NCBI RefSeq assembly: GCF_019097595.1
Contig: NC_080720.1
Coordinates: 30,580,852 to 30,644,851, forward strand
Length of the DNA: 64,000 nucleotides
Origin: Hemibagrus wyckioides
Taxonomy: Eukaryota; Chordata; Actinopteri; Siluriformes; Bagridae
Reading direction: 5' to 3'
In this document: piece after piece, positions 44,701 through 56,137 of the stretch
Layout of the letters: each line of letters starts with the position of its first letter
Position numbering within the stretch: position 1 is the first letter of the stretch
Translations under genes and position numbers: made by a program
The notes under the pieces: generated by a model
Seen by the model: the letters and a program-made list of their open reading frames with translations, nothing else
Told to the model about the DNA's origin: nothing
Databases searched by the model: none

Positions 44701-46271
44701 GAGCGAGTTTGACAAGGACCAAATTGTGATGGCTAGACCACTGGATCAGAGCATCTTCAAAACTGCAGCTCTTGTGGGGTGTTCCCGGTCTGTAGTGGTC
44801 AGTATCTATCAAAAGTGGCCCAAGGAAGGAACAGTGGTGAACCGGCCACAGGGTCATGGGCGGCCAAGGCTCATTGATGCACGTGGGAAGCCAGACAATT
44901 ATCCATTTCTGAGTAGGTAAAATCTCTCTTTCAGTTTATAATGACAATGCAATGACAAATACTGACAGTAGGTCTCATTTATCAAGCTGGACACCAATTT
45001 GTGCATTCGTTCACAAATCACCCATATGAGAGTTTACACTAAAGTTTATATTTGTGAAAATCCTGTAAATTGGGGGGGGGATATTCTAGTTCACTAAAAG
45101 AAATTTTGTGAAAAACGGTTGTTTTATATCATTTGCATTAATCACAGCACTAATAACCACATAAAATTAAAATAAGTAAAAAGAAACATTCAATTTCATG
45201 GACAAAAATAAATCTCACCATAAAAACAGAGGCACATAGGCCTTTAATATTGTTATAATATATTTCTCTTGGCATAGCAGGGAGTTCCATGTCTGTCTTT
45301 CAGCCTTTACCCCTCATCACTCACTTCTTGCTCACAGCTGTCTGGGCTTTTGACCTTATATGGAGTTCTGTGGGCGTCGCCATATGCAAATGAGCTCTGC
45401 TGGGAACACCCTGGTCATCGTACGCATGCGCGTACAAAACTTTTGCAAATCTGGCGTAAATATTTAGTTCAGCTTGTTTTAATCAAATGGGGACAACTAT
45501 ATGAAATTTTATAGAAAAACCTCCAAATTCTAAGAAATTATAATTAGTACATTTGGTCTCGTTTTCATGCCGTGAAAACAAACAAACAAATAAACCATAA
45601 CATGTTAAAGAGCAGACATAACTGAGTTATTTTATTTATTTGTTTAATATAAAATAATTAACTTCATTTTGTAATGTTGTATCAGCTACATGAACACGAT
45701 CACGAGGCAGTTAGTGACAACTACAGGTTACAGACATGACACACAGCTAGGTGGCTAACATTAGCCATATAGCTCACTAACACTAGCTTTCTTCCCAAAC
45801 GTCCTTAAGACAATGTAAGCACTAATCACACGTAAAACTAATGAACTAAAACTGCTCCGGTCAAAGGTCCAGCTCCAGCTGACCACTGTATCTACAAATA
45901 GCCAAGCGTCTAGACGGTGAAAATTCACCCCACCTATTTTCCTCATCAAACCCCGCCTCCGCTCAGCTCGGATTGGTTTAAATTTCACATCTCGCCTTCT
46001 GATTGGACCAGCTAGGTAGGTCGGAATACGGGTGTGAAAAGGAAAAGAATAACAGGGTGTCCGCTGTTCAGAAGAAGCTAGTTAGCCCACTTAGCTATCT
46101 GGCTTTTCGTCAACGCAACGTTGTTGTTTTTCCCGATCTCCACATACCGTATGTTTTATTTAGCGCGTCTGTCGTCACATATGTAAGCATTTACCACACA
46201 CACTGCAGTACCTTCGCCTTAGTTCCTGGACGGTTCCTCCTCAGGACTGCTGTACCCTCCGCCATGACCAT
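41786..46271 (-). CDS. mob4: MOB family member 4 (phocein), STRIPAK subunit
   Basis: Eight exons join in frame: 46212-46271, 44445-44507, 44211-44311, 44025-44067, 43833-43919, 42830-42909, 42548-42659, 41786-41917; 678 nt, 225 residues, identical in length to human MOB4. The start [19 protein letters not shown] and segments [20 protein letters not shown] and [18 protein letters not shown] are nearly unchanged from mammals. The MOB zinc site is intact: Cys92 and Cys97 (ECQPDTC), His169 and His174 (HAYFHH). MOB4 binds striatin and MST3/4-type kinases in the STRIPAK phosphatase complex and acts in Hippo signalling, vesicle traffic and synapse biology. Introns 1, 5 and 7 each carry a Tc1-derived element, and the one in intron 1 ends 25 bp from exon 2. 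The gene is convergent with boll. In human 2q33 the same neighbours occur. Confidence 0.97.
42113..42391. mobile_element. Foldback Tc1 derivative in mob4 intron 7
   Basis: The left part TTAATGCTTCAGCTTCATAC through GGACAATTCCATGCTC recurs, inverted, at about 42245-42302, giving arms of about 50 bp around a loop of about 75 bp. A further outward segment ends ACAATATAGTG. Built from pieces of family A2 joined head to head. Confidence 0.7.
43127..43665 (+). mobile_element. Internally deleted Tc1 relative, family A2, in mob4 intron 5
   Basis: Ends TATATTGTCATGTTTTGGGA and CTTTTGGCAATATAG. The inside keeps the last third of a transposase ([28 protein letters not shown]) with frameshifts, on the opposite strand to mob4. 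Confidence 0.8.
44533..44900 (+). mobile_element. Truncated Tc1-like element, family B, at the mob4 exon 2 acceptor
   Basis: Begins ACTGATCAGGCATAACATTA. On the plus strand it keeps the best N-terminal transposase frame of family B ([20 protein letters not shown], then [14 protein letters not shown] and [10 protein letters not shown]), then breaks off near 44900. Being antisense to mob4, its left end forms sequence just upstream of the exon 2 acceptor. Confidence 0.8.
45060..46211. other. Remainder of mob4 intron 1
   Basis: AT-rich intron sequence with no recognisable gene. The part nearest exon 1 is less AT-rich and may hold promoter-proximal elements. Confidence 0.4.
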
Positions 46272-46954
46272 CTCGGCAACGCCAAGGAAGTGACGCACTC
46301 GCGTTTACTTCCGCGTTCCATCTCCTGCTGCATGGTTTTGGTTCAATAGAGATTTGTAGAAATGGAAACAAAAATAATTCCATATGAAACATTATTATAT
46401 AATCAACAAACATATCAGTTGAAATAGTGTAGAATTGAAATAGCACAGAAAACACTTAAGATATATGTTGTTATAGGATAAAAATCTGTATGTATGTATT
46501 TGTGTATTCTGTATGTAATAACAGTAATATTAGTAAGTGACTCTTCTATATCTCTGCTCACATCTTTAGATAAATAGAAGAGAGTCTTTGGCGCATAAAT
46601 TCCTTGCTTCATGGAGCTTGTCTAACTCACACAGACACCTACGCTCACTCGGACCCGTGCCCAATTTCTGGAAACAGGGCCTCATAGTTGAGTAATAATG
46701 ATGACTTAAAGCTTTCTCAGCTGTAAACACCAAGCCCTTTTGATAGTGGATTATCAGATAAAAGCCTGTTTGATAGATGCTGAAAATAAAAAAGGGGGGA
46801 GTGAGCAAGCAATGTGCAGCTGTGTGCCATTTGGGTTGATGATTCAGGACTTTTTTTCTCTATGGCCTGGATCAGAATCTTGGCAGCATCTCAAAAATGG
46901 CAAATCCAGTCACAACAACAAAACTGTTGATCCTACAAGCCCATGGCGGCGGTT
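46272..46954. other. Intergenic between mob4 and gamma-crystallin starts
   Basis: A head-to-head (divergent) interval of about 740 bp. A TGCTGA half-site resembling a Maf response element lies at about 46777, relevant because lens Maf factors drive crystallins. No gene was seen. Confidence 0.45.
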
Positions 46955-46960
46955 TATAAA
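46955..46960 (+). promoter_or_regulatory. TATA box of the gamma-crystallin gene
   Basis: TATAAA in the context GGTTTATAAAACGG, 55-60 bp upstream of the start codon, which predicts transcription from about 46985-46990. Short leaders and strong TATA boxes are typical of gamma-crystallin genes. Confidence 0.75.
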
Positions 46961-47014
46961 ACGGACGAGGCCGACCTTGCTTCACCCGAGGAAAGACTGC
47001 ACCCCGCAATCAGG

Positions 47015-47949
47015 ATGAGTAAGGTGAGGAAACAGGAGACAGAACAGCTGTAAACATCAGGATTATCATGTGAGAGGGTTAAAAAAATTTTTACAGAAAG
47101 ATTATTGTTAACTAGCAAAGCATTAAACACGCTCTTGCTCTCACACCATTCTTGGCTGTGCAATGCTTTTAAAAATCCTCAACCTTGATTACATTTGGGT
47201 GTAGAGTCTAACAATTGATTATTAAGAATGTTAAAATGGATACTACATTGAGTATTGCGCAATTAACAACAAATCTCTGATGCACTGGGATCGTTACTCA
47301 TACAATGTTTTTTCTCATTACAGATCATATTTTACGAGGATAAGAACTTTCAGGGCCGCTCATATGAGTGCGAGACCGATTGCCCAGACATGCAGCCCCA
47401 CTTCACGCGCTGCAACTCTGTTCGAGTGGTCAGCGGATGCTGGGTTCTGTACGAGAAACCCAATTACACGGGATACCAGTACGTACTGACCCGTGGGGAA
47501 TATCCCGAATACCAACGCTGGATGGGCTACAACGACTCAGTCCGTTCTTGCAGGACCTTCTCTTATGTAAGCGTGTGTTCATGCGTGTTGTTAAGTTTAC
47601 AGTGCATGTGCTACTTAGCAAGATAAACGAGACTCTTTTATTAGTATAGTATTTCTGCAGTGTGGGACTGAAAAACCTAAAGCTGTACCTTTTGCACCGT
47701 TGATGTTTTTCTTCCACTAGGGGAAAGTGAAGGCAGTGAACCTGGAACGTTAATTTAAATATAAATAATCGGACTGTTGTACTTTAGATCAGATTCAAAG
47801 TCAGCTAAGTCTCTTTGCCTTGACTAAGAAATCCTTGACAGTATATTATACAGTTTAATATATTATTTCCATGATTGTGTTTGTAATTCATTTAGCTTGT
47901 TATTTGATGAAAAAAAAGTTGAAAATGTCAAATTATTATTATTATTTTA

Positions 47950-48008
<59 letters not shown>

Positions 48009-48899
48009 CTTTATTCATCCTAATGGGAAATTTACAACTTCCAGCAGTATCCACAAATATATTAATAAAATAATAAATAAATTTAAATTATAAATATGAA
48101 TATTATAAAATAATAAATAAATGTATTTATATATAAATAAATACTAGAATTTAAGGGTACAAAATCTAACAAAAAATATAACAAATAAAATATAATAAAA
48201 TAAGAATACTAGAAATTTAAAGGTACCAGAAATAATAAGGTAATGTGCAAAAACAGGTATGTGCAAAATAAATAAGAGATTTTTGGGTATTGAAACTTTT
48301 GCATTAGGTTTAGGTATAAATATAAATCTATTTATTTTAACTTCAATGGAAGCTGTACTTCACCTTTTTTTTATTTTACTACCTTATCAGGTACTAGTTA
48401 TCAGAATAATGGGTCTATTAAATATAAACCAGTGTATTAGGGAAATATGCAAATTATGTAGATTGTGATCCAACACTGAAAAAGCAGAATACTTTCATTA
48501 AGGTCCTGAGATTTGGCTGTAGGTATGAAATAACTCTATTCACTCTGATGTGAAAGTCAATAATAACTATCTTGCATTAGAGCGTAAGATCCCTTTCTTT
48601 TTCCATTGCATTTCCTGCTCCAGAACCGCGGAGGGCAGTACTGTATGCGCATCTACGAGCGTCCTGACTTCCAGGGCCAGATGATGGAGTTCAGCGACGA
48701 CTGCGAGTCCGTGCAAGAGCGTTTCCGCCACAAGGACATCTACTCCTGCAAAGTGATGGACGGCTACTGGACCCTGTACGAGCATCCCAGCTACAGGGGG
48801 CGCCAATACTTCATGTCTCCTGGCGAGTACAGGAAGTTCAGCGACTGGGGTGCGGCGTGCGCCACCACCGGCTCCTTCCGCAGGATAACTGAGTTTTAA
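47015..48899 (+). CDS. Gamma-crystallin (lens structural protein)
   Basis: Three exons in the classic gamma-crystallin layout: 47015-47023 (MSK), 47324-47566 (first domain), 48624-48899 (second domain); 528 nt, 175 residues. Each domain has two Greek-key motifs; signatures are [31 protein letters not shown] and [11 protein letters not shown] in domain 1 and [32 protein letters not shown] and [13 protein letters not shown] in domain 2. The protein packs at high concentration in lens fibre cells to give refractive power. It is closest to the gammaA-F/gammaS group rather than the Met-rich fish gammaM group, because Met content is low and the linker is short. Intron 2 holds a possible alternative last exon at 47721-47753 and a GATA repeat. 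TATA box and AATAAA are both in place. The precise paralogue is not resolved. Confidence 0.95.
47721..47753 (+). other. Possible alternative terminal exon of the gamma-crystallin
   Basis: After a pyrimidine-rich acceptor (cttccactag) the sequence GGGAAAGTGAAGGCAGTGAA continues in frame with exon 2 and codes [10 protein letters not shown] then TAA. Joined to exon 2 it would make a one-domain protein of about 94 residues. Only the signals and frame support it. Confidence 0.3.
47951..48060. repeat. GATA repeat with retroposon-like tail
   Basis: About 14 GATA units followed by CTTTATTCATCCTAATGGGA, a sequence often found at GATA-ended fish retroposons. It lies in the gamma-crystallin intron 2. 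Confidence 0.7.
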
Positions 48900-48937
48900 A
48901 TGACCAGAGGTCATTTCTGTCCATGTACTAAAACTTC

Positions 48938-48943
48938 AATAAA
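48938..48943 (+). terminator. Gamma-crystallin poly(A) signal
   Basis: AATAAA 39 bp after the stop codon, giving the very short 3' UTR usual for crystallins. Confidence 0.75.
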
Positions 48944-49270
48944 AGAGTAGAAATAAGAGCAACAGGACTTGTTTGTGTTTGTGTATGAAAGAAACAGATG
49001 TCCAGTCAGTCTCAAGGTGACTTTAGGAGCAGGGTTATATAAAATATATATGAAACCAAATCTCCCCCCAATTTGTGCCCCATTCCACAACATGAAGCGG
49101 CTGAACTTCCCAGTGAAGCCTGTGCACTCATACAAGGAACATCCCTCAAACCCACACATACAATACCGGCATGTATCCCTGCTGCTTTGCATATTTAAGT
49201 TGTCTTTATTAGTCACATATACATAACCGGGTGCCAATACTTTTGGAAGCAACTACACTAGGGCTGGAAG
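48944..49270. other. Intergenic, nothing recognised
   Basis: Short interval between the crystallin poly(A) signal and the minisatellite array. No coding sequence was seen. Confidence 0.4.
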
Positions 49271-51334
49271 TCTGTTATTACAGTGTGTGTATCCTCAGAT
49301 TTGTGTGTTTATGTGTTTGTGTGTGTATGTGCATGTGTGTGTATATGGTTGTGTGAATGGGTATATGTTTGTGTGAGAGAGTGTGTATATGTTTGTGTGT
49401 GTGTGTTTACATGTTTGTGTGTGTATATCCTGAGATTTGTGTGTCTGTGTGTCTGTGTGTGTGTGTCCTGAGATTTGTGTGTTTATGTATTTGTGTGTGT
49501 GTGTGTGTGGGTGCATATATGTTTGTGTGTGTATGTGCATGTGTGTGTATGTGTTTGTGTGAGAGAGAGAGAGTGTGTATGTGTGTGTGTGTGTGTGTGT
49601 GTCTATGTGTATGTGTTTTTTGTTTGTGTGGGTGTGTGTGTATGTGTGGGTGCATATATGTTTGTGTGTGTGTATGTGCATGTGTGTGTATATGTTTGTG
49701 TGTATGTGTATATCCTGAGATTTGTGTGTATGTGTGTCTGTGTGTATGTGTGTCTGTGTTTTTTTGTTTGTGTGTTGGTGTGTGTGTGTATCCTGAGATT
49801 TGTGTGTTTATGTATTTGTGTGTGTATATGGTTGTGTGAGTGGGTATATGTTTGTGTGTGTGTGTGTTTGTGTGAGAGAGAGTGTGTATATGTTTGTGTG
49901 TGTATATCCTGAGATTTGTGTGTATGTGTGTCTGTGTGTGTGTATCCTGAGATTTGTGTGTATGTGTGTCTGTGTGTGTGTATCCTGAGATTTGTGTGTT
50001 TATGTATTTGTGTGTGTGTGTGTGTGTCTATGTGTATGTGTTTTTTGTTTGTTTGTGTGTGTGTGTGTATGTGTGGGTGCATATATGTTTGTGTGTGTGT
50101 ATGTGCATGTGTGTATGTGTTTCTGTGAGAGAGAGTGTGTATATGTTTGTGTGTATGTGTATATCCTGAGATTTGTTTGTATGTGTATGTGTGTCTGTGT
50201 TTTTTTGTTTGTGTGTTGGTGTGTGTGTGTATCCTGAGATTTGTGTGTTTATGTATTTGTGTGTGTATGTGCATGTGTGTGTATATGGTTGTGTGAGTGG
50301 GTATATGTTTGTGTGTGTGTGTGTGTTTGTGTGAGAGAGAGTGTGTATATGTTTGTGTGTGTGTGTGTTTGTGTGAGAGAGTGTGTATATGTTTGTGTGT
50401 GTGTATATGTTTGTGTGTGTATATCCTGAGATTTGTGTGTCTGTGTGTGTCTGTGTGTGTGTATCCTGAGATTTGTGTGTTTATGTATTTGTGTGTATGT
50501 GTGTGTGTGTGTGTGTGTCTATGTGTATGTGTTTTTTGTTTGTTTGTGTGTGTGTATGTGTGGGTGCATATATGTTTGTGTGTGTGTATGTGCATGTGTG
50601 TATGTGTTTCTGTGAGAGAGAGTGTGTATATGTTTGTGTGTATGTGTATATCCTGAGATTTGTTTGTATGTGTATGTGTGTCTGTGTTTTTTTGTTTGTG
50701 TGTTGGTGTGTGTGTGTATCCTGAGATTTGTGTGTTTATGTATTTGTGTGTGTATGTGCATGTGTATATGGTTGTGTGAGTGGGTATATGTTTGTGTGTG
50801 TGTGTGTGTGTGTGTTTGTGTGAGAGAGAGTGTGTATATGTTTGTGTGTGTGTGTTTGTGTGAGAGAGTGTGTATATGTTTGTGTGTGTGTGTATATGTT
50901 TGTGTGTGTATATCCTGAGATTTGTGTGTATGTGTGTGTCTGTGTGTGTATCCTGAGATTTGTGTGTTTATGTATTTGTGTGTGTATGTGCATGTGTGTG
51001 TATATGGTTGTGTGAGTGGGTATATGTTTGTGTGTGTTTGTGTGAGAGAGAGTGTGTATATGTTTGTGTGTGTATATCCTGAGATTTGTGTGTATGTGTG
51101 TGTCTGTGTGTGTGTATCCTGAGATTTGTGTGTTTATGTATTTGTGTGTGTGTGTCTGTGTGTGTGTATCCTGAGATTTGTGTGTTTATGTATTTGTGTG
51201 TGTGTGTCTGTGTGTGTGTATCCTGAGATTTGTGTGTTTATGTATTTGTGTGTGTGTGTCTGTGTGTGTGTATCCTGAGATTTGTGTGTTTATGTATTTG
51301 TGTGTGTGTGTGTGTGTATGTGTGGGTGCATATA

Positions 51335-52591
51335 CACTATATTGCCAAAAGTATTTGCTCACCTGCCTTGACTCGCATATGAACTTAAGTGACATCCCAT
51401 TCCTAATCCATAGGGTTCAATATGACGTCGGTCCACCCTTTGCAGCTATAACAGCTTCAACTCTTCTGGGAAGGCTGTCCACAAGGTTAAGGAGTGTGTT
51501 TATGGGAATTTTTGACCATTCTTCCAGAAGCGCATTTGTGAGGTCACACACCGATGTTGGACGAGAAGGCCTGGCTCTCAGTCTCCGCTCTAATTCATCC
51601 CAAAGGTGTTCTATCGGGTTGAGGTCAGGACTCTGTGCAGGCCAGTCAAGTTCCTCCACACCAGACTCTGTCATCCATGTCTTTATGGACCTTGCTTTGG
51701 TCACTGGTGCACAGTCATGTTGGAAGAGGAAGGGGCCAGCTCCAAACTGTTCCCACAAAGTTGGGAGCATGGAATTGTCCAAAATGTCTTGGTATGCTGA
51801 AGCATTCAGAGTTCCTTTCACTGGAACTAAGGGGCCAAGCCCAGCTCCTGAAAAACAACCCCACACCATACCCCCCCCCCCCCCCCCCCCACCAAACTTT
51901 ACACTTGGCACAATGCAGTCAGACAAGTACCGTTCTCCTGGCAACCGCCAAACCCAGACTCGTCCATCAGATTGCCAGATGGAGAAGCGCGATTCGTCAC
52001 TCCAGAGAACGCGTCTCCACTGCTCTAGAGTCCAGTGGCAGCGTGCTTTACACCACTGCATCCGACGCTTTGCATTGCACTTGGTGATGTATGGCTTGGA
52101 TGCAGCTGCTCGGCCATGGAAACCCATTCCATGAAGCTCTCTGCGCACTGTTCTTGAGCTAATCTGAAGGCCACATGAAGTTTGGAGGTCTGTAGCGATT
52201 GACTCTGCAGAAAGTTGGTGACCTCTTCGCACTATGCGCCTCAGCATCCGCTGACCCCGCTCCGTCAGTTTACATGGCCTACCACTTCGTGGCTGAGTTG
52301 CTGTCGTTCCCAAACACTTCCACGTTCTTATAATACAGCTGACAGTTGACTGTGGAATATTTAGGAGCGAGGAAATTTCACGACTGGATTTGTTGCACAG
52401 GTGGCATCCTATCACAGTTCCACGCTGGAATTCACTGAGCTCCTGAGAGCGACCCATTCTTTCACAAATGTTTGTAAAAACAGTCTGCATGCCTAGATGC
52501 TTGATTTTATACACCTGTGGCCATGGCAGTGATTGGAACACCTGATTCTGATTATTTGGATGGGTGAGCGAATACTTTTGGCAATATAGTG
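51335..52591 (-). mobile_element. Full-length Tc1-type transposon, copy 2
   Basis: A 1257-bp element, nearly identical to 12314-13561, with the same ends (CACTATATTGCCAAAAGTAT) and TA duplications at 51333-51334 and 52592-52593. It lies inside the TG array. The 9-bp length difference is explained by a run of 20 C at 51871-51890. Confidence 0.95.
51417..52457 (-). CDS. Tc1 transposase (DD34E), intact, copy 2
   Basis: 346 residues from [10 protein letters not shown] with no stop or frameshift. Catalytic residues lie in [15 protein letters not shown] and LNPIEHLW, with 34 residues between the second Asp and the Glu. WSDESRF is the usual Tc1 form of the first motif, so this copy may be the more active one. 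It differs from copy 1 at only a few positions (for example RPCKL for RPRKL, NALLEEW for NVLLEEW). A run of eight glycines replaces GGGGI before MVWGCF, coded by the poly-C tract. This could be a real slippage product or an assembly error. Confidence 0.93.
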   Translation of the reverse strand: MGRSQELSEFQRGTVIGCHLCNKSSREISSLLNIPQSTVSCIIRTWKCLGTTATQPRSGRPCKLTERGQRMLRRIVRRGHQLSAESIATDLQTSCGLQISSRTVRRELHGMGFHGRAAASKPYITKCNAKRRMQWCKARCHWTLEQWRRVLWSDESRFSIWQSDGRVWVWRLPGERYLSDCIVPSVKFGGGGGGGGMVWGCFSGAGLGPLVPVKGTLNASAYQDILDNSMLPTLWEQFGAGPFLFQHDCAPVTKARSIKTWMTESGVEELDWPAQSPDLNPIEHLWDELERRLRARPSRPTSVCDLTNALLEEWSKIPINTLLNLVDSLPRRVEAVIAAKGGPTSY

Positions 52592-52768
52592 TATGTTTGT
52601 GTGAGAGAGAGAGTGTGTATATGTGTGTGTGTGTATGTGTGTGTGTATATCCTGAGATTTGTGTGTATGTGTGTGTCTGTGTGTGTGTATCCTGAGATTT
52701 GTGTGTTTATGTATTTGTGTGTGTGTGTGTGTATGTGTGGGTGCATATATGTTTGTGTGAGAGAGAGA

Positions 52769-52800
<32 letters not shown>

Positions 52801-52906
52801 ATATCCTGAGATTTGTGTGTATGTGTGTGTGTCTATGTGTATGTGTTTTTTGTTTGGGTGTGCGTGTGTGGGTGTGTGGGTGTGTGTATGTGTGGGTGTA
52901 TATTCA

Positions 52907-53481
52907 AGATTCAAGATTCAAGAAGCTTTATTGTCATTTCAACCACATATAGCTGACGCAGTACATAGTGAAATGAAACAACGTTTCTCCGGGACCTGGT
53001 GCTACAGAAACATACAACAGCAAAGAGTTCAACACAAAACAACACCACAGAGCTAGGACAGAAGTTTGTCTTAGCCACGTAAAGTGCACAGTGTGCAGCT
53101 AGGTGCAAACAGAGCATAGACAAGACAGTGCAAAAGACAATAAATACAAGAAAGACAACACAAAAGAACACAGGACACTTAGCGCCGAAAAGAAAGAAAA
53201 GAACATGTGTAATGAAATATAAGTGAAGTAAAATAAGATCAAATGAAATGATGTAAAAAAAAATATTGTGCAAAAGTACAACAGCAGCGGTTGAGGTAGT
53301 GCAAATAGAAATAAACATAAATCTAACTATAGCAGCGGAGGTAGAGGTAGTGTAATAAGTAATGAACAATATAAATTATGTGTGCGTGTGTGTGTGCGTC
53401 CACACAGTCAAGAGAGAGAGTGTGTGTGTATATGTGTGTGAGAGAGACAGAGAGTTGTATACAGTTCAGTCCTGAGTGAGA

Positions 53482-53522
<41 letters not shown>

Positions 53523-54318
53523 TGTAGAACAGTTCAGTCCAGGGCGTTGAGGAGCCTGATGGCTTGAGGAAAGAACCTGTTACACAGTCTGTTACACACC
53601 TCTTTCCAGTTGGCAGGAGGGTGAAGAGTGTGTGTGAGGGGTGTGTGGGGTCAGCCACAATGCTGTTAGCTTTGCGGATGCAGCGTGCGGTGTAAATGTC
53701 CGTGACAGAGGGGAGAGAGACTCCAATGATCTTTTCAGCTGTCCTCACTATCCGCTGAAGGGTCTTGTGATCCGAGACGGTGCAGTTCCCAAACCAGGCA
53801 GTGATGCAGCTGCTCAGGACGCTCTCGATGGTCCCTCTGTAGAACACAGTCAGGATGAGGGAAGGGAGATGGGCTTTCCTCAGCCTCCTCAGGAAGTAGA
53901 GGCACTGCTGGGCTTTCTTGGTGATGGAGCTGGTGTTGAGTGACCAGGTGAAGTTCTCCGCCAGATGGACACCAAGGAATTTGGTGCTCTTGACGATCTC
54001 CACCGAGGATCCGTCGATGAACAGCGGAGAATGGTCACTCTGTGACTCTGTGACAATGCTCTCCTGAAGTCAACAACCATCTCTTTAGTCTTGTCGACGT
54101 TCAGGGAGAGGTTGTTGGCTCTGCACCAGGCTGTTAGATACTGCACCTCCTCTCTGTATGCTGACTCGTCGTTCTTACTGATGAGACCCACCACGGTCGT
54201 GTCATCGGCGAACTTGACGATGTGGTTGGAGCTGTGCATTGCTGCACAGTCGTGAGTCAGCAGAGTGAACAGCAATGGACTGAGCACACAGCCCTGCGGA
54301 GCTCCAGTGCTCAGTGTG
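52907..54318 (-). mobile_element. 5'-truncated L2-like LINE inserted in the array
   Basis: On the minus strand, from the right: STGAPQGCVLSPLLF, FADDTTVVG (the reverse transcriptase catalytic motif) and WCRANNLSLNVDKTKEMVVD, then after a frame change near 53950 [17 protein letters not shown] and [18 protein letters not shown]. The 3' end near 52907 has ATTCAAG repeats followed by AAGCTTTATTGTCATTTC, typical of L2-type tails. The 5' end is cut just before the PQG motif, and CA/GA microsatellites have grown inside at 53380-53520. It cannot be autonomous. Confidence 0.88.
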
Positions 54319-54625
54319 GTATATGTTTGTGTGTGTATGTGCATGTGTGTATGTGTTTGTGTGAGAGAGAGAATGTATATGTTTGTGTGTATGTGTATAT
54401 CCTGAGATTTGTGTGTATGTGTGTCTGTGTGTATGTGTGTCTGTGTATGTGTTTTTTTGTTTGTGTGTTGTGTGTGTGTATCCTGAGATTTGTGTGTTTA
54501 TGTATTTGTGTGTGTGTGTGTTTTTGTGTGTTCAAGTCTGTGTGTGTGTGTATGTGTGTTTGTGTTTGTGTGTGCAAGTTTGTGTGTGTGTGCGTGTGTG
54601 AGTGTGTGTATCCTTAGATTTGTCT

Positions 54626-55034
54626 GTTTATCTGGACATTTAACTGAACACACACTGGGAGCAGAGTGAGTGAGCATGCGGAATGATTCACTGCACATTC
54701 TCCATGTCAGCAAATCTCTCTGCCTTTTCACAACACACACACACACACACACAGCCAAAAGACTCCATGCTAATAATGATAAATGATGTGATAATGAGCC
54801 TGGCACTCTTACCACACAGTAATAATAATAATAATAATAACAATAATCATCAGCTTAATGAACCTGTTCAGCAGCACTCAGCTCATCACAGACAATTACG
54901 AGTGAGTCATAATCATCAAAACCAACAGCAATGATGTTATGAGGAACAATCAAGGCCTTTTTTAGAGCTAGACATCATGTAACTTTACACGTTAGTGTTA
55001 AAGTGTGTGTTTTATTTGTACAGAAATATGCCAG
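54626..55034. other. Intergenic with short CA and AAT repeats
   Basis: CA run at about 54731-54752 and AAT run at about 54821-54845. No gene was seen. Confidence 0.5.
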
Positions 55035-55355
55035 TCAAGGGTAGTACGGTGGCTCAGCGGTTAGCACTGTTGCCTCACAGCAAGAAGGGCCCTGGTGTGA
55101 ATCCCGGGTTTGAACGCGTGGCGTTTGCATGTTCTCCCTGTGCCTGTGTGGGTTTACTCTGGGTACTCCAGTTTCCTCCCACAGTCCAAAAACATTGGTA
55201 ATTCTAAATTGCCCATGTGTGTGGTTGTCTGTCTATTTGTGATGGACTGGTGACCTGTCCAGGGTGTACTCCTGCCTTTTGCCCAATGTGTGCTGGGATA
55301 GGCTCCAGCAGATCCCTGTGACCCTAATTAGGAATAAAATGGATGGATGGATATT
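55035..55355 (+). repeat. SINE-like repeat, plus orientation
   Basis: Head GGTAGTACGGTGGCTCAGCG with GGTTTGAACGCG near the tRNA B-box position, body TTTCCTCCCACAGTCCAAAA, tail GACCCTAATTAGGAATAAAA then GGATGGATGG. Most complete plus-strand copy in the window. Confidence 0.75.
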
Positions 55356-56137
55356 CCAGTCACATCAGAAAAGATCCCAGTGTATCACTGAACAGAAATG
55401 CTTGATCTTTTCCAAATCATGAATTGTTATAATGGTGCTGTAAATACAGATGTTGCTGATGTTGATCAGTTGAATCACACTGAAAACCAATCTGGAAAAC
55501 CTCTTAAGACAAAGCAGATTAAACAAACCCAGAGTTCTTATCCTTTCATTACGCAACATTAGACTCGTCTGTAGTAAAAAAAAAATGGAGTGGTTTGTTT
55601 ATCTGAAAAGAAGCTCTGAAATGATCACCAGGGTATTTGAATGATGTGCGTTCATTACAACACACACACACACACACACACAGTAAAAAATTACTCCACC
55701 AAAATTCTTACAGATGTTGTACAATATCTGCTATGATATCAGGGTTTCTGTATCCTGTCATGGATATGTGATCCATCTGGAGTTCATTTGTGAATGATGA
55801 CGTAGAAAAGTATCCCTGAGTTACAGAGTACTAACTACTTAGTCCTGGGGATGTGGTGAAGGTGTTGGATTATTGATGGGAAAGTTGTTGAAGAGTTTGA
55901 ATCCCTGATTCACTAAAAGCTGCAGCTGTGGGGCCCCTGATCAAGGCCCTTAACTCTAAATCTTCTCTCAATCAAATCAATTCTAATTACTAATAATTAA
56001 TGAGTATCGAAGTGATTTCGTCCAAATCAAACCAAGTAACAGGAAAGGTGTAAAAGTTTATTGCTTTCTACAAATTGCATGATAAGATATGTTTTAATAT
56101 AAATTATTTGTTGAGACATAAAATGCATTTGAAGATG
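55356..56137. other. Intergenic with partial SINE
   Basis: Holds a CA run (55661-55682) and a decayed SINE piece at about 55855-55960 (GAAGAGTTTGAATCCCTGAT is B-box-like). No gene was seen. Confidence 0.45.

Larger units (their letters stand above)
49271..54625. repeat. Large TG-rich minisatellite array, interrupted by two insertions
   Basis: From 49271 the sequence is built of TG runs and recurrent words such as TATCCTGAGATTTGTGTG, TTTATGTATTTGTGTG, TATATGTTTGTGTGAGAGAG and GGGTGCATATATG. TATCCTGAGATTTG occurs more than twenty times. Blocks of several hundred bases recur (compare 49980-50260 with 50455-50740), so units are nested. The same words resume at 52593-52900 and 54318-54625, which shows that the Tc1 at 51335 and the LINE at 52907 inserted into a pre-existing array. 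All long open frames here (Cys/Val-rich one way, His/Thr-rich the other) are products of the repeat and not genes. Confidence 0.9.

Noticed and set aside
49283..50918. Long Cys/Val-rich open frames on plus and His/Thr-rich frames on minus, up to 330 codons
   Set aside because: They are translations of TG/CA repeat words in all registers. They have no domain, splice or start context.
53641..53943. Plus-strand 100-codon frame
   Set aside because: Antisense of the LINE reverse transcriptase fragment.
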